From contig VGKQ01000009.1 in NCBI GenBank assembly GCA_016866995.1, forward strand, positions 1-35,133: a stretch of DNA of 35,133 nucleotides, in the 5' to 3' direction. This stretch comes from Candidatus Pacearchaeota archaeon (lineage in GTDB: Archaea > Nanobdellota > Nanobdellia > Pacearchaeales > GW2011-AR1). Below are positions 16,825 through 24,500 of this stretch, in pieces. How positions within the stretch are numbered: the first letter of the stretch is position 1; each line of letters starts with the position of its first letter. The position numbers were made by a program, and so were the translations under genes. Under the pieces are notes generated by a model, which did no database searches, was not told the origin of the DNA, and saw only the letters and a list, made by a program, of their open reading frames with translations.

Positions 16825-17283
16825 ATGACAAGAATAATAGTTCCTGGAAGAGAAGCAAGCTCAGTTTATGAAGCAAAAGAAGGCGAGCTTGTTTTGGTTA
16901 TAGCTGGAATGGCATTGGCAAGCGAGCCTCCAAGTGCAGTTACTTTTGGTATTTTTGAAAAATTAAGAAAAGAAAAAAGAAGTGTTCAGAGAGATAACAG
17001 AATGTTTCCTGATAAAAAAAGAGAGCCAGTAATAATTGATACACAGGTTTTAGTTGTAAATCCTGCATATACTCTAAGGGCGTGCTTGGAATTTGGTGGA
17101 GTAAAAATTCCAATTGTTGGCAAAAGAAAATATACCAGTGCTGAGTTTGTATTGTATAGGGGAAAAAATTGTGTAGAGCTACATTTTGGAAAAAGAAATA
17201 TAATTACTTGCCTGTCACAATGGGATGAATATATTCCGCATGCAGAATGGATTGAAAGATTAAAAAAACCTTATTCTCAATAA
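16825..17283 (+). CDS. Hypothetical soluble protein
   Basis: A 152-residue protein, no signal peptide or membrane segment, mixed alpha/beta. It begins TRIIVPGREASSVYEAKEGE, has a basic stretch (EKLRKEKRSVQRDNRMFPDKK) in the middle, three cysteines (RACLEF, NCVELHF, ITCLSQ) and ends WDEYIPHAEWIERLKKPYSQ. I do not recognise a family. It follows the SRP RNA by about 70 nt and carries the 17-nt leader element shared with the coiled-coil gene at 6173. The basic loop would allow RNA binding, but that is a guess. Confidence 0.75.
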   Translation: MTRIIVPGREASSVYEAKEGELVLVIAGMALASEPPSAVTFGIFEKLRKEKRSVQRDNRMFPDKKREPVIIDTQVLVVNPAYTLRACLEFGGVKIPIVGKRKYTSAEFVLYRGKNCVELHFGKRNIITCLSQWDEYIPHAEWIERLKKPYSQ

Positions 17284-17380
17284 TAAACTTGATAAATATT
17301 AATTAGTTTGAATTAAATTTATTTTTTAATTATTTTAATGTTATTAATATTATCTAATAATATATTCTTGATTAGCAAGA

Positions 17381-17390
17381 TATTTAAATC
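17381..17390 (+). promoter_or_regulatory. TATA box fixing the start of the pilin-like gene at 17410
   Basis: TATTTAAATC, centred 25 nt before the ATG at 17410. It lies inside the reading frame if translation began at the upstream ATG (17338), which argues against that start. Confidence 0.6.
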
Positions 17391-17409
17391 AAAAATATCT
17401 AATATTTTT

Positions 17410-17994
17410 ATGAAAAAAGAGATGAGGAAAGGACAGTTCTACTTGGTTGCAGCAGTAATTATAATGTTAATTGTTTTTGGGATTTTTTCTGCCTCAAGTT
17501 ATTTAAGAAAGCCAAAAGAGCAGAATGTTGTTTATGATTTGAACAAGGAGCTTGGGTTTGAGTCTGGGAAAGTTGTTGATTTTGCAATTTACAACAAAAA
17601 TGAAACTTCTCCTATGGTTGAAAACTGGACCAGAACTTATGTTGACAATATGAATACAAAAGATGTTGATAACTGGGTTTTTGTATTTGGAGATGAGAAG
17701 AATATAACTATTCTTGTGTTTAACAAGGGAAAATCAGGAGTTATAACTATTGATGCAGGAGGGACATCAACTATAACTTTGCCAGGAGAAGAAGTAGACA
17801 AGACAAGTGTTGAAAGCCATGGGGGCATAATTGAAATTAAAATAGGAGAAATAACTTATGAATTTGCAATTAAAAAATACCAGAATTTTGGCATGGTTAT
17901 AAAGAAGGGAGGATATGTTGTTACAACAGAAGAGGTTGAAGAAAAAGATAAAACAGGTACAGGAAATTCTGAAACAAGTACAGGGGCTCCATAA
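17410..17994 (+). CDS. Pilin-like protein 1 (class III signal peptide)
   Basis: The preferred product is about 194 residues, MKKEMRKG|QFYLVAAVIIMLIVFGIF: a short basic leader ending in Gly, then a hydrophobic N-helix, as cleaved by archaeal prepilin peptidase. The mature part is a beta-rich domain (WVFVFGDEKNITILVFNKG, GTSTITLPGEE) ending in a Thr/Ser/Gly-rich tail. An ATG at 17338 would add 24 residues, but the promoter at 17381-17390 lies within that extension. First of seven such proteins around the secretion ATPase gene at 25316; probably a minor subunit or pseudopilin of the same filament. Confidence 0.82.
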   Translation: MKKEMRKGQFYLVAAVIIMLIVFGIFSASSYLRKPKEQNVVYDLNKELGFESGKVVDFAIYNKNETSPMVENWTRTYVDNMNTKDVDNWVFVFGDEKNITILVFNKGKSGVITIDAGGTSTITLPGEEVDKTSVESHGGIIEIKIGEITYEFAIKKYQNFGMVIKKGGYVVTTEEVEEKDKTGTGNSETSTGAP

Positions 17995-18188
17995 ACTCAC
18001 AACAAAATAAGATTAAATAAATATAATAAGGGTTAAGTGAGAAATAAACATTAAATTGCAGATAACAAGGCGCAAAGTTAACTAAGTTTAATTAAATTAA
18101 TAAAACCAAAATTAAAGTTAAAGTAAATAATTAAGGGTTCAACAATAACAATATTGGGTAATGAGCAATTAATTGAGCTGAATGAAAA

Positions 18189-19532
18189 ATGAGGAAAATA
18201 AAAAGAAATAATAAGGATAGAGAATATAGGCAAGAAACTAAAAATGTGTTTGTCTTGCGAAATAAGAAAGCAGTTACAGAAATGGTTGCATATGTTCTTC
18301 TTGTTATGATAGCTTTGATATTAAGCATTATGGTTTATGCATTTCTGAAATTATATGTGCTTAAGCCCAGTCCAGTATGCAGGGAAGGGATAAGCATTGC
18401 AATTGATGATTATGTGTGCAATGCTGGAAGCAAGGAAATAAATATAACATTCAAGAATACTGGGAGATGGGATATTGACGGCTTTGTTATTAGGGCGAGC
18501 AATATGACAGAAGGAAAAGCTGTTTATCCTCTTATTTCTCCTGGCATTTCTCTTGGGGAAAAAGTTTACTTGAATAATAAGCTGGGAATTGGGCAGAAAT
18601 TAAACTTAATTTTTCAGTATTCTGAACTTGGGAATATAACAAAAATAACTATTCAGCCTTTTATGTCAAATAAAACTCTTGTTTTATGCCAGGATGCTAT
18701 AATTACTCAAGAAATTGAAAACTGCAATGAGTTTGCTTTGCTTCCTGGAACTTGCACAGATAATAAAAAAAATCAGGATGAGAGTGATGTTGATTGCGGC
18801 GGGACAAATTGCGGCGGATGCGCTTTAGGAGAAGATTGTATGAGAAATATGGATTGTTTGTCAGGATATTGCAGCTTGGGAACCTGCCAGACTGCTCCTC
18901 CTGTTCCTAGTATACCTCCTTCACTTGTTTCGTGGTGGAAGTTTGAGGGAAATGGCATTGATGAGCTGGGGAGAAATAATCTGAGTATGGCTTTAATAAC
19001 ATCTTATGTGCCTGGAAAAGTTGGAAAGGCAATGAATGTTTTAGATAAAGATAAATTTGCACAAAATTCTACAACTCCTTGGAATAATTTGCAATTTACA
19101 GGAGATTTTACAATTGAAGCTTTAGTTTACTTAAATGCTATTCCTGCATTTACTTATGCTTTTATTATTACAGAATTAAGTGGAGCTAATCCTAATTATG
19201 GATTAAAAATAGAAACTTCTGGAAAAATTGGAAGTTATTATAATAATGTTAAGGTTATAGAAAGTTCTGATGCATTGCAAACAGGAACTTGGTATCATAT
19301 TGCTATTGTTAATTCAAGAAATAACCTCACATTATATATTAATGGGAAAGAAAAAGGAAGTGCAACACTAACTTCTATTCCTGTTTATTTAGGAAATGAT
19401 AGATTATTTGTTGGGAGAATAATTAACGGATTAACAGATGAAGTAGCTGTTTATAATACTGCTTTATACGGGACAGATATAAAGAAACACTCTGATAATG
19501 CTCTGGCTGGAAAAAATTATTTTTCTGAATAA
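18189..19532 (+). CDS. Pilin-like protein 2 with Cys-rich module and LamG domain
   Basis: A 447-residue protein read from the ATG. A TTG at 18255, inside the hairpin repeat 18223-18265, would give the compact prepilin leader MRNKKA|VTEMVAYVLLVMIALILSIMV and may be the true start. After the N-helix comes a small beta domain with sequons (NITFKNTG). A Cys-rich module (residues ~190-235: NQDESDVDCGGTNCGGC..., DCLSGYC, GTC) matches the 'DVDCGG..C..C' repeats of secreted bacterial and archaeal proteins. Residues ~245-447 are a LamG/concanavalin-type domain (LVSWWKFEGNGIDELGRNN, FTIEALVYL, GTWYHIAIVNSRNNLTLYINGK, DEVAVYNTALY). Likely a filament-tip adhesin that binds glycans or protein. Confidence 0.87.
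   Translation: MRKIKRNNKDREYRQETKNVFVLRNKKAVTEMVAYVLLVMIALILSIMVYAFLKLYVLKPSPVCREGISIAIDDYVCNAGSKEINITFKNTGRWDIDGFVIRASNMTEGKAVYPLISPGISLGEKVYLNNKLGIGQKLNLIFQYSELGNITKITIQPFMSNKTLVLCQDAIITQEIENCNEFALLPGTCTDNKKNQDESDVDCGGTNCGGCALGEDCMRNMDCLSGYCSLGTCQTAPPVPSIPPSLVSWWKFEGNGIDELGRNNLSMALITSYVPGKVGKAMNVLDKDKFAQNSTTPWNNLQFTGDFTIEALVYLNAIPAFTYAFIITELSGANPNYGLKIETSGKIGSYYNNVKVIESSDALQTGTWYHIAIVNSRNNLTLYINGKEKGSATLTSIPVYLGNDRLFVGRIINGLTDEVAVYNTALYGTDIKKHSDNALAGKNYFSE
18223..18265 (+). repeat. Hairpin repeat, copy 1 (43 nt)
   Basis: Begins AATATAGGCAAGAAACTAAA and ends GTCTTGCGAAATAA. It is identical over all 43 nt to 32181-32223; a 41-nt version with a shortened loop is at 30154-30194. GCAAGA and TCTTGC form the stem. 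A TTG codon overlaps the 3' arm (18255), in frame with the pilin-like gene. Confidence 0.8.
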
Positions 19533-19625
19533 TTTTTTCTTCTCTGTTAATAATGTCATATAAAACTTGACTTAATTGCTTAAAATATTTTAATTAATCT
19601 TATTGTAAGAATGCTTGTCTTTTTG

Positions 19626-20789
19626 CTAATTATTTTTTCTTTTGTTTCTGAAAGATGCCCATAATCCTGCTAATCCTAAGCCAACTAAAGAAAGAGTTGG
19701 AGCATCTGGTGTTTTATAAACATCTATATAATCAGAAAATGCAGGATTAAACTGAAAATAATCTGGATTTCCAAATTCCAAATCTTCTATTTTTGAATAT
19801 ATTCTAGTAATTCCTTCTTCTTGTAGTGTAAAATCAGGAATTCCAAACATAAACATATGTGTAATATATTCATCATACGGATTTATTTTTTTATCTTGTG
19901 GCTTGTAAAATTCAGGGTTATTTACTATGAAAATTATGTGGTTATCACTCTGCACAAGACTTCCATCTTCTCTTGTAAGCATAATATCGTTATCTTTATT
20001 TCCATCTTTTCCAACATCTTCCCAAAAAGTAATTCTGTATTTTGCATCTAATTTTGATTTATCAGAGCCAGGAATTGATGTGAAAAGATTATCTGCATAC
20101 CAATCAAATTCAAAAAATCCAACTTTAACTTGTGTATCATCTGAATTTCTTGGAGCAATTTCAGCATGAATATTTTTAACATAACCATTTGTTATGCTTA
20201 TTGATTGTATTGTTGCAAGAGTATTTTGCTGGGGAAATGGCTGAAATCCTGTAAAATAAATATGCTGTGGATTAATAAATTCTTTTGTATCTGGTGTTAA
20301 TACTCCTGTTTCTGTGTTAAGAGTTCCCACTTTTCCATCCCCATTTTTATCATAAAATCCAAAAAATCCACCTGGAACATTTCCACCAAGAACATCTCCA
20401 AAATTTTTAAATCCCCAGAAATTTGCATCATCTTTGTTAAAAAATCCTGTTGCAGTTGTTATAGGGGTGAATGGGTCTCCTGGTAAGTTTTCTAATCCAC
20501 CTATAAAAAGTTTAGAGTCTGATTGTAAACCAGGATATTGTATTAATTCTTCTTGAGTAGGATATCTATATCCAAAAGCAAGTATTAAAGCTGTAGGATC
20601 TTGTCCTTCGACTTTTAGGTTTTCAGTTGCATAATCTCTTGAAACTCCGCCTTGAGTTCCAGCCGCAGGAACAACATCTTGAATATGACTGACATTTATA
20701 ACATTGGCTTCTAAAGAAGAGGATAATCCTGCTAGTACAAGAAGAGAAGCTAATCCTGATTTTAACCTTGATTTTAAGCTGGATATCAT
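19626..20789 (-). CDS. PEP-CTERM-like secreted protein (long paralogue)
   Basis: A 387-residue protein with a signal peptide (KSGLASLLVLAGLSSSLEA|NV). The shared domain (residues ~30-210) is nearly identical in places to the upstream neighbour: INVSHIQDVVPAAGTQGGV, IGGLENLPGDPFTPITTATG, NVPGGFFGFYDKNGDGKVG, the last being a calcium-loop-like DKNGDG. About 150 residues then follow that the neighbour lacks, with a second loop VGKDGNKDND. The C-terminus has a PEP-CTERM-like layout: TPDAPT, a short hydrophobic helix (LSLVGLGLAGLWASF), then RNKRKNN. In bacteria such tails are cut by exosortase; no sortase-like gene is in the window. Function unknown, surface location likely. Confidence 0.8.
   Translation of the reverse strand: MISSLKSRLKSGLASLLVLAGLSSSLEANVINVSHIQDVVPAAGTQGGVSRDYATENLKVEGQDPTALILAFGYRYPTQEELIQYPGLQSDSKLFIGGLENLPGDPFTPITTATGFFNKDDANFWGFKNFGDVLGGNVPGGFFGFYDKNGDGKVGTLNTETGVLTPDTKEFINPQHIYFTGFQPFPQQNTLATIQSISITNGYVKNIHAEIAPRNSDDTQVKVGFFEFDWYADNLFTSIPGSDKSKLDAKYRITFWEDVGKDGNKDNDIMLTREDGSLVQSDNHIIFIVNNPEFYKPQDKKINPYDEYITHMFMFGIPDFTLQEEGITRIYSKIEDLEFGNPDYFQFNPAFSDYIDVYKTPDAPTLSLVGLGLAGLWASFRNKRKNN
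20631..20699 (-). repeat. 69-nt block identical to 21349-21417
   Basis: Part of the paralogous genes, coding for the segment after the signal peptide (VINVSHIQDVVPAAGTQG and following residues). The two copies are identical over 69 nt while flanking DNA differs. Confidence 0.8.
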
Positions 20790-20841
20790 ATAATTTATAT
20801 ATTCCTGAAATAATTAAATCTTTCTAATAGAATCACTTGAA

Positions 20842-21573
20842 TTATTTGAAATATTGTTTAACTCTATTTCCAAAATTTCTAGCTCTTTTTGCTAAAAGAG
20901 AAGCAACTAATCCCGCAACAATAAAAGCCCCTGTTGCTGGTTCTGGAACAAGGTTAATTGAATTTACTGTAGCTAAAACGTTTTGTTCTGGAAATGCCTG
21001 AAACCCTGTAAATGTAACAATAGGATAGCTTTCTCCTGTATCTGGTGTTAATACTCCTGTTACATCATTAAATGTTCCTATATTTCCATCTCCATTTTTG
21101 TCATAAAATCCAAAAAATCCACCTGGAACATTTCCACCAAGAACATCTCCATAGTTTTCTAAACCCCAGAAATTTGCATCATCTTTATTGATAAATCCTG
21201 TTGCAGTTGTTATAGGGGTGAATGGGTCTCCTGGAAGGTTTTCTAATCCACCTATAAAAACATTTCCAATTCCTGGAACTGTTCTGTATGCAAATGCAAG
21301 TGTTAATGCTTGTGGCTCTTGTCCATCAACTTTTAAATTATAAGTTTCATAATCTCTTGAAACTCCGCCTTGAGTTCCAGCCGCAGGAACAACATCTTGA
21401 ATATGACTGACATTTATGATTGAAGCCTGGGCTTTTCCTGCTAATCCAGATAATGCAACTGCTGCTGCAGTTGCTGTTCCTATTTTTGCGGCTGATTCAA
21501 GTTTGCTTCTTGTTTGTCTTCTCTGCCACCTTCTGGCCTGGCTTAATTCAAATCGTGATTTTGTGTAATTCAT
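20842..21573 (-). CDS. PEP-CTERM-like secreted protein (short paralogue)
   Basis: A 243-residue protein. The N-region is long and basic (QARRWQRRQTRSK), then a hydrophobic signal segment ends GLAGKAQA|SI. The mature domain matches the downstream neighbour (same INVSHIQDVVPAAGTQGGVS start, same GGLENLPGDPFTPIT and FYDKNGDG segments). The tail is a textbook PEP-CTERM signal: VPEPATG, hydrophobic helix, then KRAR. It ends 53 nt before the paralogue starts, and they share long identical DNA blocks, so they are a recent tandem duplication or undergo gene conversion. The RR pair in the N-region is not a clear Tat motif. Confidence 0.85.
   Translation of the reverse strand: MNYTKSRFELSQARRWQRRQTRSKLESAAKIGTATAAAVALSGLAGKAQASIINVSHIQDVVPAAGTQGGVSRDYETYNLKVDGQEPQALTLAFAYRTVPGIGNVFIGGLENLPGDPFTPITTATGFINKDDANFWGLENYGDVLGGNVPGGFFGFYDKNGDGNIGTFNDVTGVLTPDTGESYPIVTFTGFQAFPEQNVLATVNSINLVPEPATGAFIVAGLVASLLAKRARNFGNRVKQYFK
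21349..21417 (-). repeat. 69-nt block identical to 20631-20699
   Basis: Second copy of the block in the short PEP-CTERM-like gene. Further shared blocks lie near 21197-21234 (matching 20447-20484) and across the FYDKNGDG coding part. Confidence 0.8.
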
Positions 21574-21651
21574 AAATTTTACAGCATAAAAGAGTATATA
21601 AACTTTTCTGTTGTAACTTGATAATAGTTACAAAATTATACAGATTAATAG

Positions 21652-22314
21652 CTAAGCTAATTTTGCTATTTTTCTAAGCTGGGAAACGTCAATGTCAAAC
21701 TTTTTTTCCAGAAAAACTCCCTTAAAAGAATCAATAAAGTTTTTATCATTTAAAGCCCTTTCCAAATTCTTAAGATTTTCTTTAACCTGATTTAAGTTTC
21801 CAATAAACAGGAATTTTTTTATTATGCCAAGATTTGTATCTTTTGCCAGTGCTGCGATATCCCTGAAGTCAGCCAGCCTGCCTGAATGTATTTTCATGGC
21901 TATTAACGCCTCTTTATTTGGGACATAAGCAATAATTTCCTTTTCAGTCCCTATTATCTTTCTTTTTGCAGAGTTATTAACCAGCAAATCATAGCTGAAA
22001 ACAGCATTTGTTGTTCGTGAGGCAACAGCATTTATCAGTAAGTCAATGCTTGCTGCATCTTTTTCATATCTCTCAAACTTTGAAGAATAAATATTTTCAA
22101 GCTCCTTGCTGATTGTTTTTCTGAAATTATTTTTCCTTAGAATATCCTCAAACGCCGCCACATCTGCGCTTTTTACAACAATGTCAGCATCAATAGAGAA
22201 TCTATGCTTAAACGCAGAAACAGCATACCCTCCGACTATAACAAAGTCAAGCCCGGAATCTATGAATTTTTGCAATATTTCAAAAATATTATTCTCCCTA
22301 TCTGTCAAATCCAT
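21652..22314 (-). CDS. Nucleotidyltransferase toxin, AbiEii/MNT-like
   Basis: A 220-residue protein. The motif FVIVGGYAVSAFKHRFSIDADIVV (residues ~25-48) is the hG-G-x(9-13)-D-h-D signature of the DNA polymerase beta-type nucleotidyltransferase fold. A third acidic residue is likely in AASIDLLINAV (~88). ALIAMKIHSGRLADFRDIAAL fits the AbiEii-type 'K...R.KD..DI..L' helix. Such enzymes transfer nucleotides to RNA, tRNA or protein and act as toxins in type IV pairs. It starts within the stop codon of the upstream gene (TGATG, 1-nt overlap), the usual antitoxin-toxin coupling. Confidence 0.85.
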   Translation of the reverse strand: MDLTDRENNIFEILQKFIDSGLDFVIVGGYAVSAFKHRFSIDADIVVKSADVAAFEDILRKNNFRKTISKELENIYSSKFERYEKDAASIDLLINAVASRTTNAVFSYDLLVNNSAKRKIIGTEKEIIAYVPNKEALIAMKIHSGRLADFRDIAALAKDTNLGIIKKFLFIGNLNQVKENLKNLERALNDKNFIDSFKGVFLEKKFDIDVSQLRKIAKLA

Positions 22315-22949
22315 CAGAAATTTGCCTCCTTATATTTTACATTTAATTTTTTATTGTACATCTCAGCAATAATTTCCAAGGCGGGCTGAAAGTTGTAGAT
22401 TTTGTCTTTCATAAATTCTATTGTTTTATCCAACTTTTCGACAAAAAAATCGTTTTTCTTTTCACATTCAAAATCTTTTACAATTTCAGGAGAATAAAAA
22501 ACCCCTTTATTGGCATTAATCTTCAATCCCAATTTACTGCAGTATTTCAAAAACAACCCATAATCTTCCTCTTTAATTTTTATAAAAACAGGATAATAAT
22601 CTCTGTATCTGGCAATATTATACCTTCCTTCTGTCCAAATATAAACTGCGTCAGTTTTTGTGAAGCAATATTTTATGCCAAACAAGCTTAAGGCAGAATA
22701 ATAAAAATTAGCGTCAATAAAATTTTTTTTTATAAATTCTAAGATTCTTCTGTATCTTTTGTTGTTTTCCTGCAAGACAACACCCCTCCATTTTTCCTTT
22801 AAAATTCCCTCATTGATTAACTCATGAATCCATTTATGCGTCCAGCCATATGATAATTTTATCCTTTTGGAAACAGAGCTGGCGCTGTCTTCTTTCCTCA
22901 AAGATATCAAAATCTTTATTACATAAGGGTTTACTAATTCAATTTTCAT
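22314..22949 (-). CDS. Winged-helix antitoxin/repressor, AbiEi-like
   Basis: A 211-residue protein. The N-terminal ~65 residues form a winged helix-turn-helix (SSVSKRIKLSYGWTHKWIHELINEGILKEKWRG). The rest (FYYSALSLFGIKYCFTKTDAVYIWTEGRYN...) resembles the C-terminal domain of AbiEi-type antitoxins. It is coupled to the nucleotidyltransferase downstream. An imperfect palindrome lies between its TATA box and its ATG, as expected for negative autoregulation. Family membership is by layout and motif, not by search. Confidence 0.78.
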   Translation of the reverse strand: MKIELVNPYVIKILISLRKEDSASSVSKRIKLSYGWTHKWIHELINEGILKEKWRGVVLQENNKRYRRILEFIKKNFIDANFYYSALSLFGIKYCFTKTDAVYIWTEGRYNIARYRDYYPVFIKIKEEDYGLFLKYCSKLGLKINANKGVFYSPEIVKDFECEKKNDFFVEKLDKTIEFMKDKIYNFQPALEIIAEMYNKKLNVKYKEANF

Positions 22950-22969
22950 ACTATCATTATAGTGATAGT
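22950..22969 (-). promoter_or_regulatory. Palindromic operator of the AbiE-like pair
   Basis: ACTATCA (22950-22956) and TGATAGT (22963-22969) are perfect 7-nt inverted arms around a 6-nt centre. The site fills the gap between the TATA box (ATTTAAATAA, ~22971-22980) and the ATG at 22949, so a bound repressor would cover the transcription start. Confidence 0.7.
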
Positions 22970-23060
22970 ATTATTTAAATCTTTCCATTATTTTTTAAAA
23001 TAATAGAATAAAGAAATTTTAAAACTAAAGTTTTTTAAACATAAAATAGCATAATATAAT

Positions 23061-23504
23061 ATGAAAAAGAGAAGAAATAAAAATAGAGAACTGAAAAAAG
23101 GAATTTCTCCAATTATAGCAACTGTTCTTCTTATTGCAATTGTTGTTGTTATAGCATTGATTATATTTATTTGGGCATCAAGTTTTGTTAAGGAACAATG
23201 CGAAAAAAACAAGGAAGCGTGTGAAATGGGTTGTGGTGATGTGAGCTTGGATACAAGCCTTGACGGCGAGATATTGTCTTTGACAAATACAGGGAATGTT
23301 CCTGTTGTGAATATTGAAATAAGAAAAATAAGCGGGGGAGACACTGAAATCCAGAGAGAAAATGGATTAGGAACAGGGCAGGGAAATATATATGGTTTGG
23401 GAGGAAGCTATGACAAGATTGAAGTTGTCCCGATTATTCTCGGAGAAATAAAGAACTCAAAGCAAGAATTTATATGTGAGAAGAATAAGATTGAAGTTTC
23501 TTGA
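23061..23504 (+). CDS. Pilin-like protein 3 (class III signal peptide)
   Basis: A 147-residue protein: leader MKKRRNKNRELKKG| then ISPIIATVLLIAIVVVIALI, the archaeal type IV pilin N-terminal domain (formerly DUF1628: KG.sPvIatvLLiai.v). A Cys-containing segment (EQCEKNKEACEMGCGDVSL) follows, then a small beta domain with SLTNTGNVPVVNIEIRKI, the usual 'N-x-G' pilin strand. A TATA box (TTTTTAAACA, ~23031) lies 25 nt before the ATG. It is divergent from the AbiE-like pair. Candidate major or minor pilin. Confidence 0.88.
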   Translation: MKKRRNKNRELKKGISPIIATVLLIAIVVVIALIIFIWASSFVKEQCEKNKEACEMGCGDVSLDTSLDGEILSLTNTGNVPVVNIEIRKISGGDTEIQRENGLGTGQGNIYGLGGSYDKIEVVPIILGEIKNSKQEFICEKNKIEVS

Positions 23505-23639
23505 ATAACAGAAATAAATCCAAAATAATCAAAGTTAATCAGTTAAATAAAAGAGCGGGAACAATTAATATCAAAAAAAATTAAATTAAGTCATCAATAA
23601 AAGATAAATTCAAGCTTATTAAATTAAAAATGAATAACA

Positions 23640-23760
23640 CTCGGGCTAAAGCCCGAGGTATTTACGCAAGGATACAAAAATGTTAAAAAAGAAAAACAAA
23701 TTTAGAACTAAATTGGAGAAGGCAATTCCTCCTCTGCTTAAAAGTAGAGGTATCCTTGCC
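23640..23760 (+). mobile_element. Miniature palindromic element (IS200/IS605-like ends, no transposase)
   Basis: About 120 nt with a hairpin at each end. Left: CTCGGGCT-AA-AGCCCGAG (23640-23657), a perfect 8-bp palindrome, then GTATTTACGCAAGGATAC. Right: CCTCTGCTT-AA-AAGTAGAGG (23731-23750), 8 of 9 bases pairing plus one G-U, then TATCCTTGCC. In addition GCAAGGATAC (23666-23675) and GTATCCTTGC (23750-23759) are perfect inverted repeats. Subterminal hairpins and a TTAC tetramer recall IS200/IS605-derived palindromic MITEs. No coding capacity. It sits between two pilin-like genes, 10 nt before the ATG at 23770. Confidence 0.5.
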
Positions 23761-23769
23761 TAATTTGTA

Positions 23770-24264
23770 ATGAATAAAAAGGGGATTTCAGCTATTATAG
23801 CAACTGTTCTTATAATTATGATTACAATAGCTGCAGCTGCTATTATCGGAGGAGTTATAATTCCATGGGTAAAAAATAATCTTTGCGAGAAAAAAATTTG
23901 CTATGACATAACAAATTCTGAATATATCACGATAGGAGAGGATTTTACTTGCTACAGCCCAAGCAATACATCAATTATGATAAAAAGAGGCGCAAAAAAT
24001 ATCAAAATAGACAAGATTATTGTGGCTTTGACTGACAAGAATGGAGAGTCAAAAAAATATGAGATTATAGATGGAGAGACATTTGCAGGAGTTTGGATGT
24101 ATACAACAGGAAGCTCAACTCTCGCAATCCCAGAGACAGGTGGAAGCAAGAGATACGGATTTGACTTGGGAAATGCTATTGAGGCAAAAATAGGGGTTGT
24201 CTCTGGAGATTCTGACTGTGAAGTTACTTGTTCAGGGCCTGAAGAAAAAATATCTATATGCTGA
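23770..24264 (+). CDS. Pilin-like protein 4 (class III signal peptide)
   Basis: A 164-residue protein: MNKKG|ISAIIATVLIIMITIAAAAIIGG is a typical archaeal type IV pilin leader and N-helix. Cysteine pairs (NLCEKKICYD, FTCYSP, DCEVTCSG, SIC) suggest disulfides outside the cell. The rest is beta-rich. The start codon lies 10 nt after the miniature element, so that element may supply part of its promoter or leader. Likely a pilus subunit. Confidence 0.87.
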   Translation: MNKKGISAIIATVLIIMITIAAAAIIGGVIIPWVKNNLCEKKICYDITNSEYITIGEDFTCYSPSNTSIMIKRGAKNIKIDKIIVALTDKNGESKKYEIIDGETFAGVWMYTTGSSTLAIPETGGSKRYGFDLGNAIEAKIGVVSGDSDCEVTCSGPEEKISIC

Positions 24265-24500
24265 GATATTTTTTCTATAATTAAATACAAAATAGAATCA
24301 GCTTAAAACTAATAATAAAAATATAAATAAACTCGCAACAAAATAAAGTTTAAATTAAGATAATTGAGAGCTAGTAGTTTAAGTGAGTGATAATCAATAC
24401 TAAAAAAATTAATCAAATAACAATACAATAATTAATAATAAGATAAATGCAAATTGAAGCTAATTAATAGAAATAACAAAATATAGGAAAAAAGAAGAAA

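Noticed and set aside
17338-17409. Upstream ATG start for pilin-like protein 1
   Set aside because: It would bury the TATA box in the coding region and give an odd 32-residue leader.
21480-21573. Twin-arginine signal peptide on the short PEP-CTERM-like protein
   Set aside because: The RR pairs lack the S/T-RR-x-F-L-K context and lie far from the hydrophobic segment.
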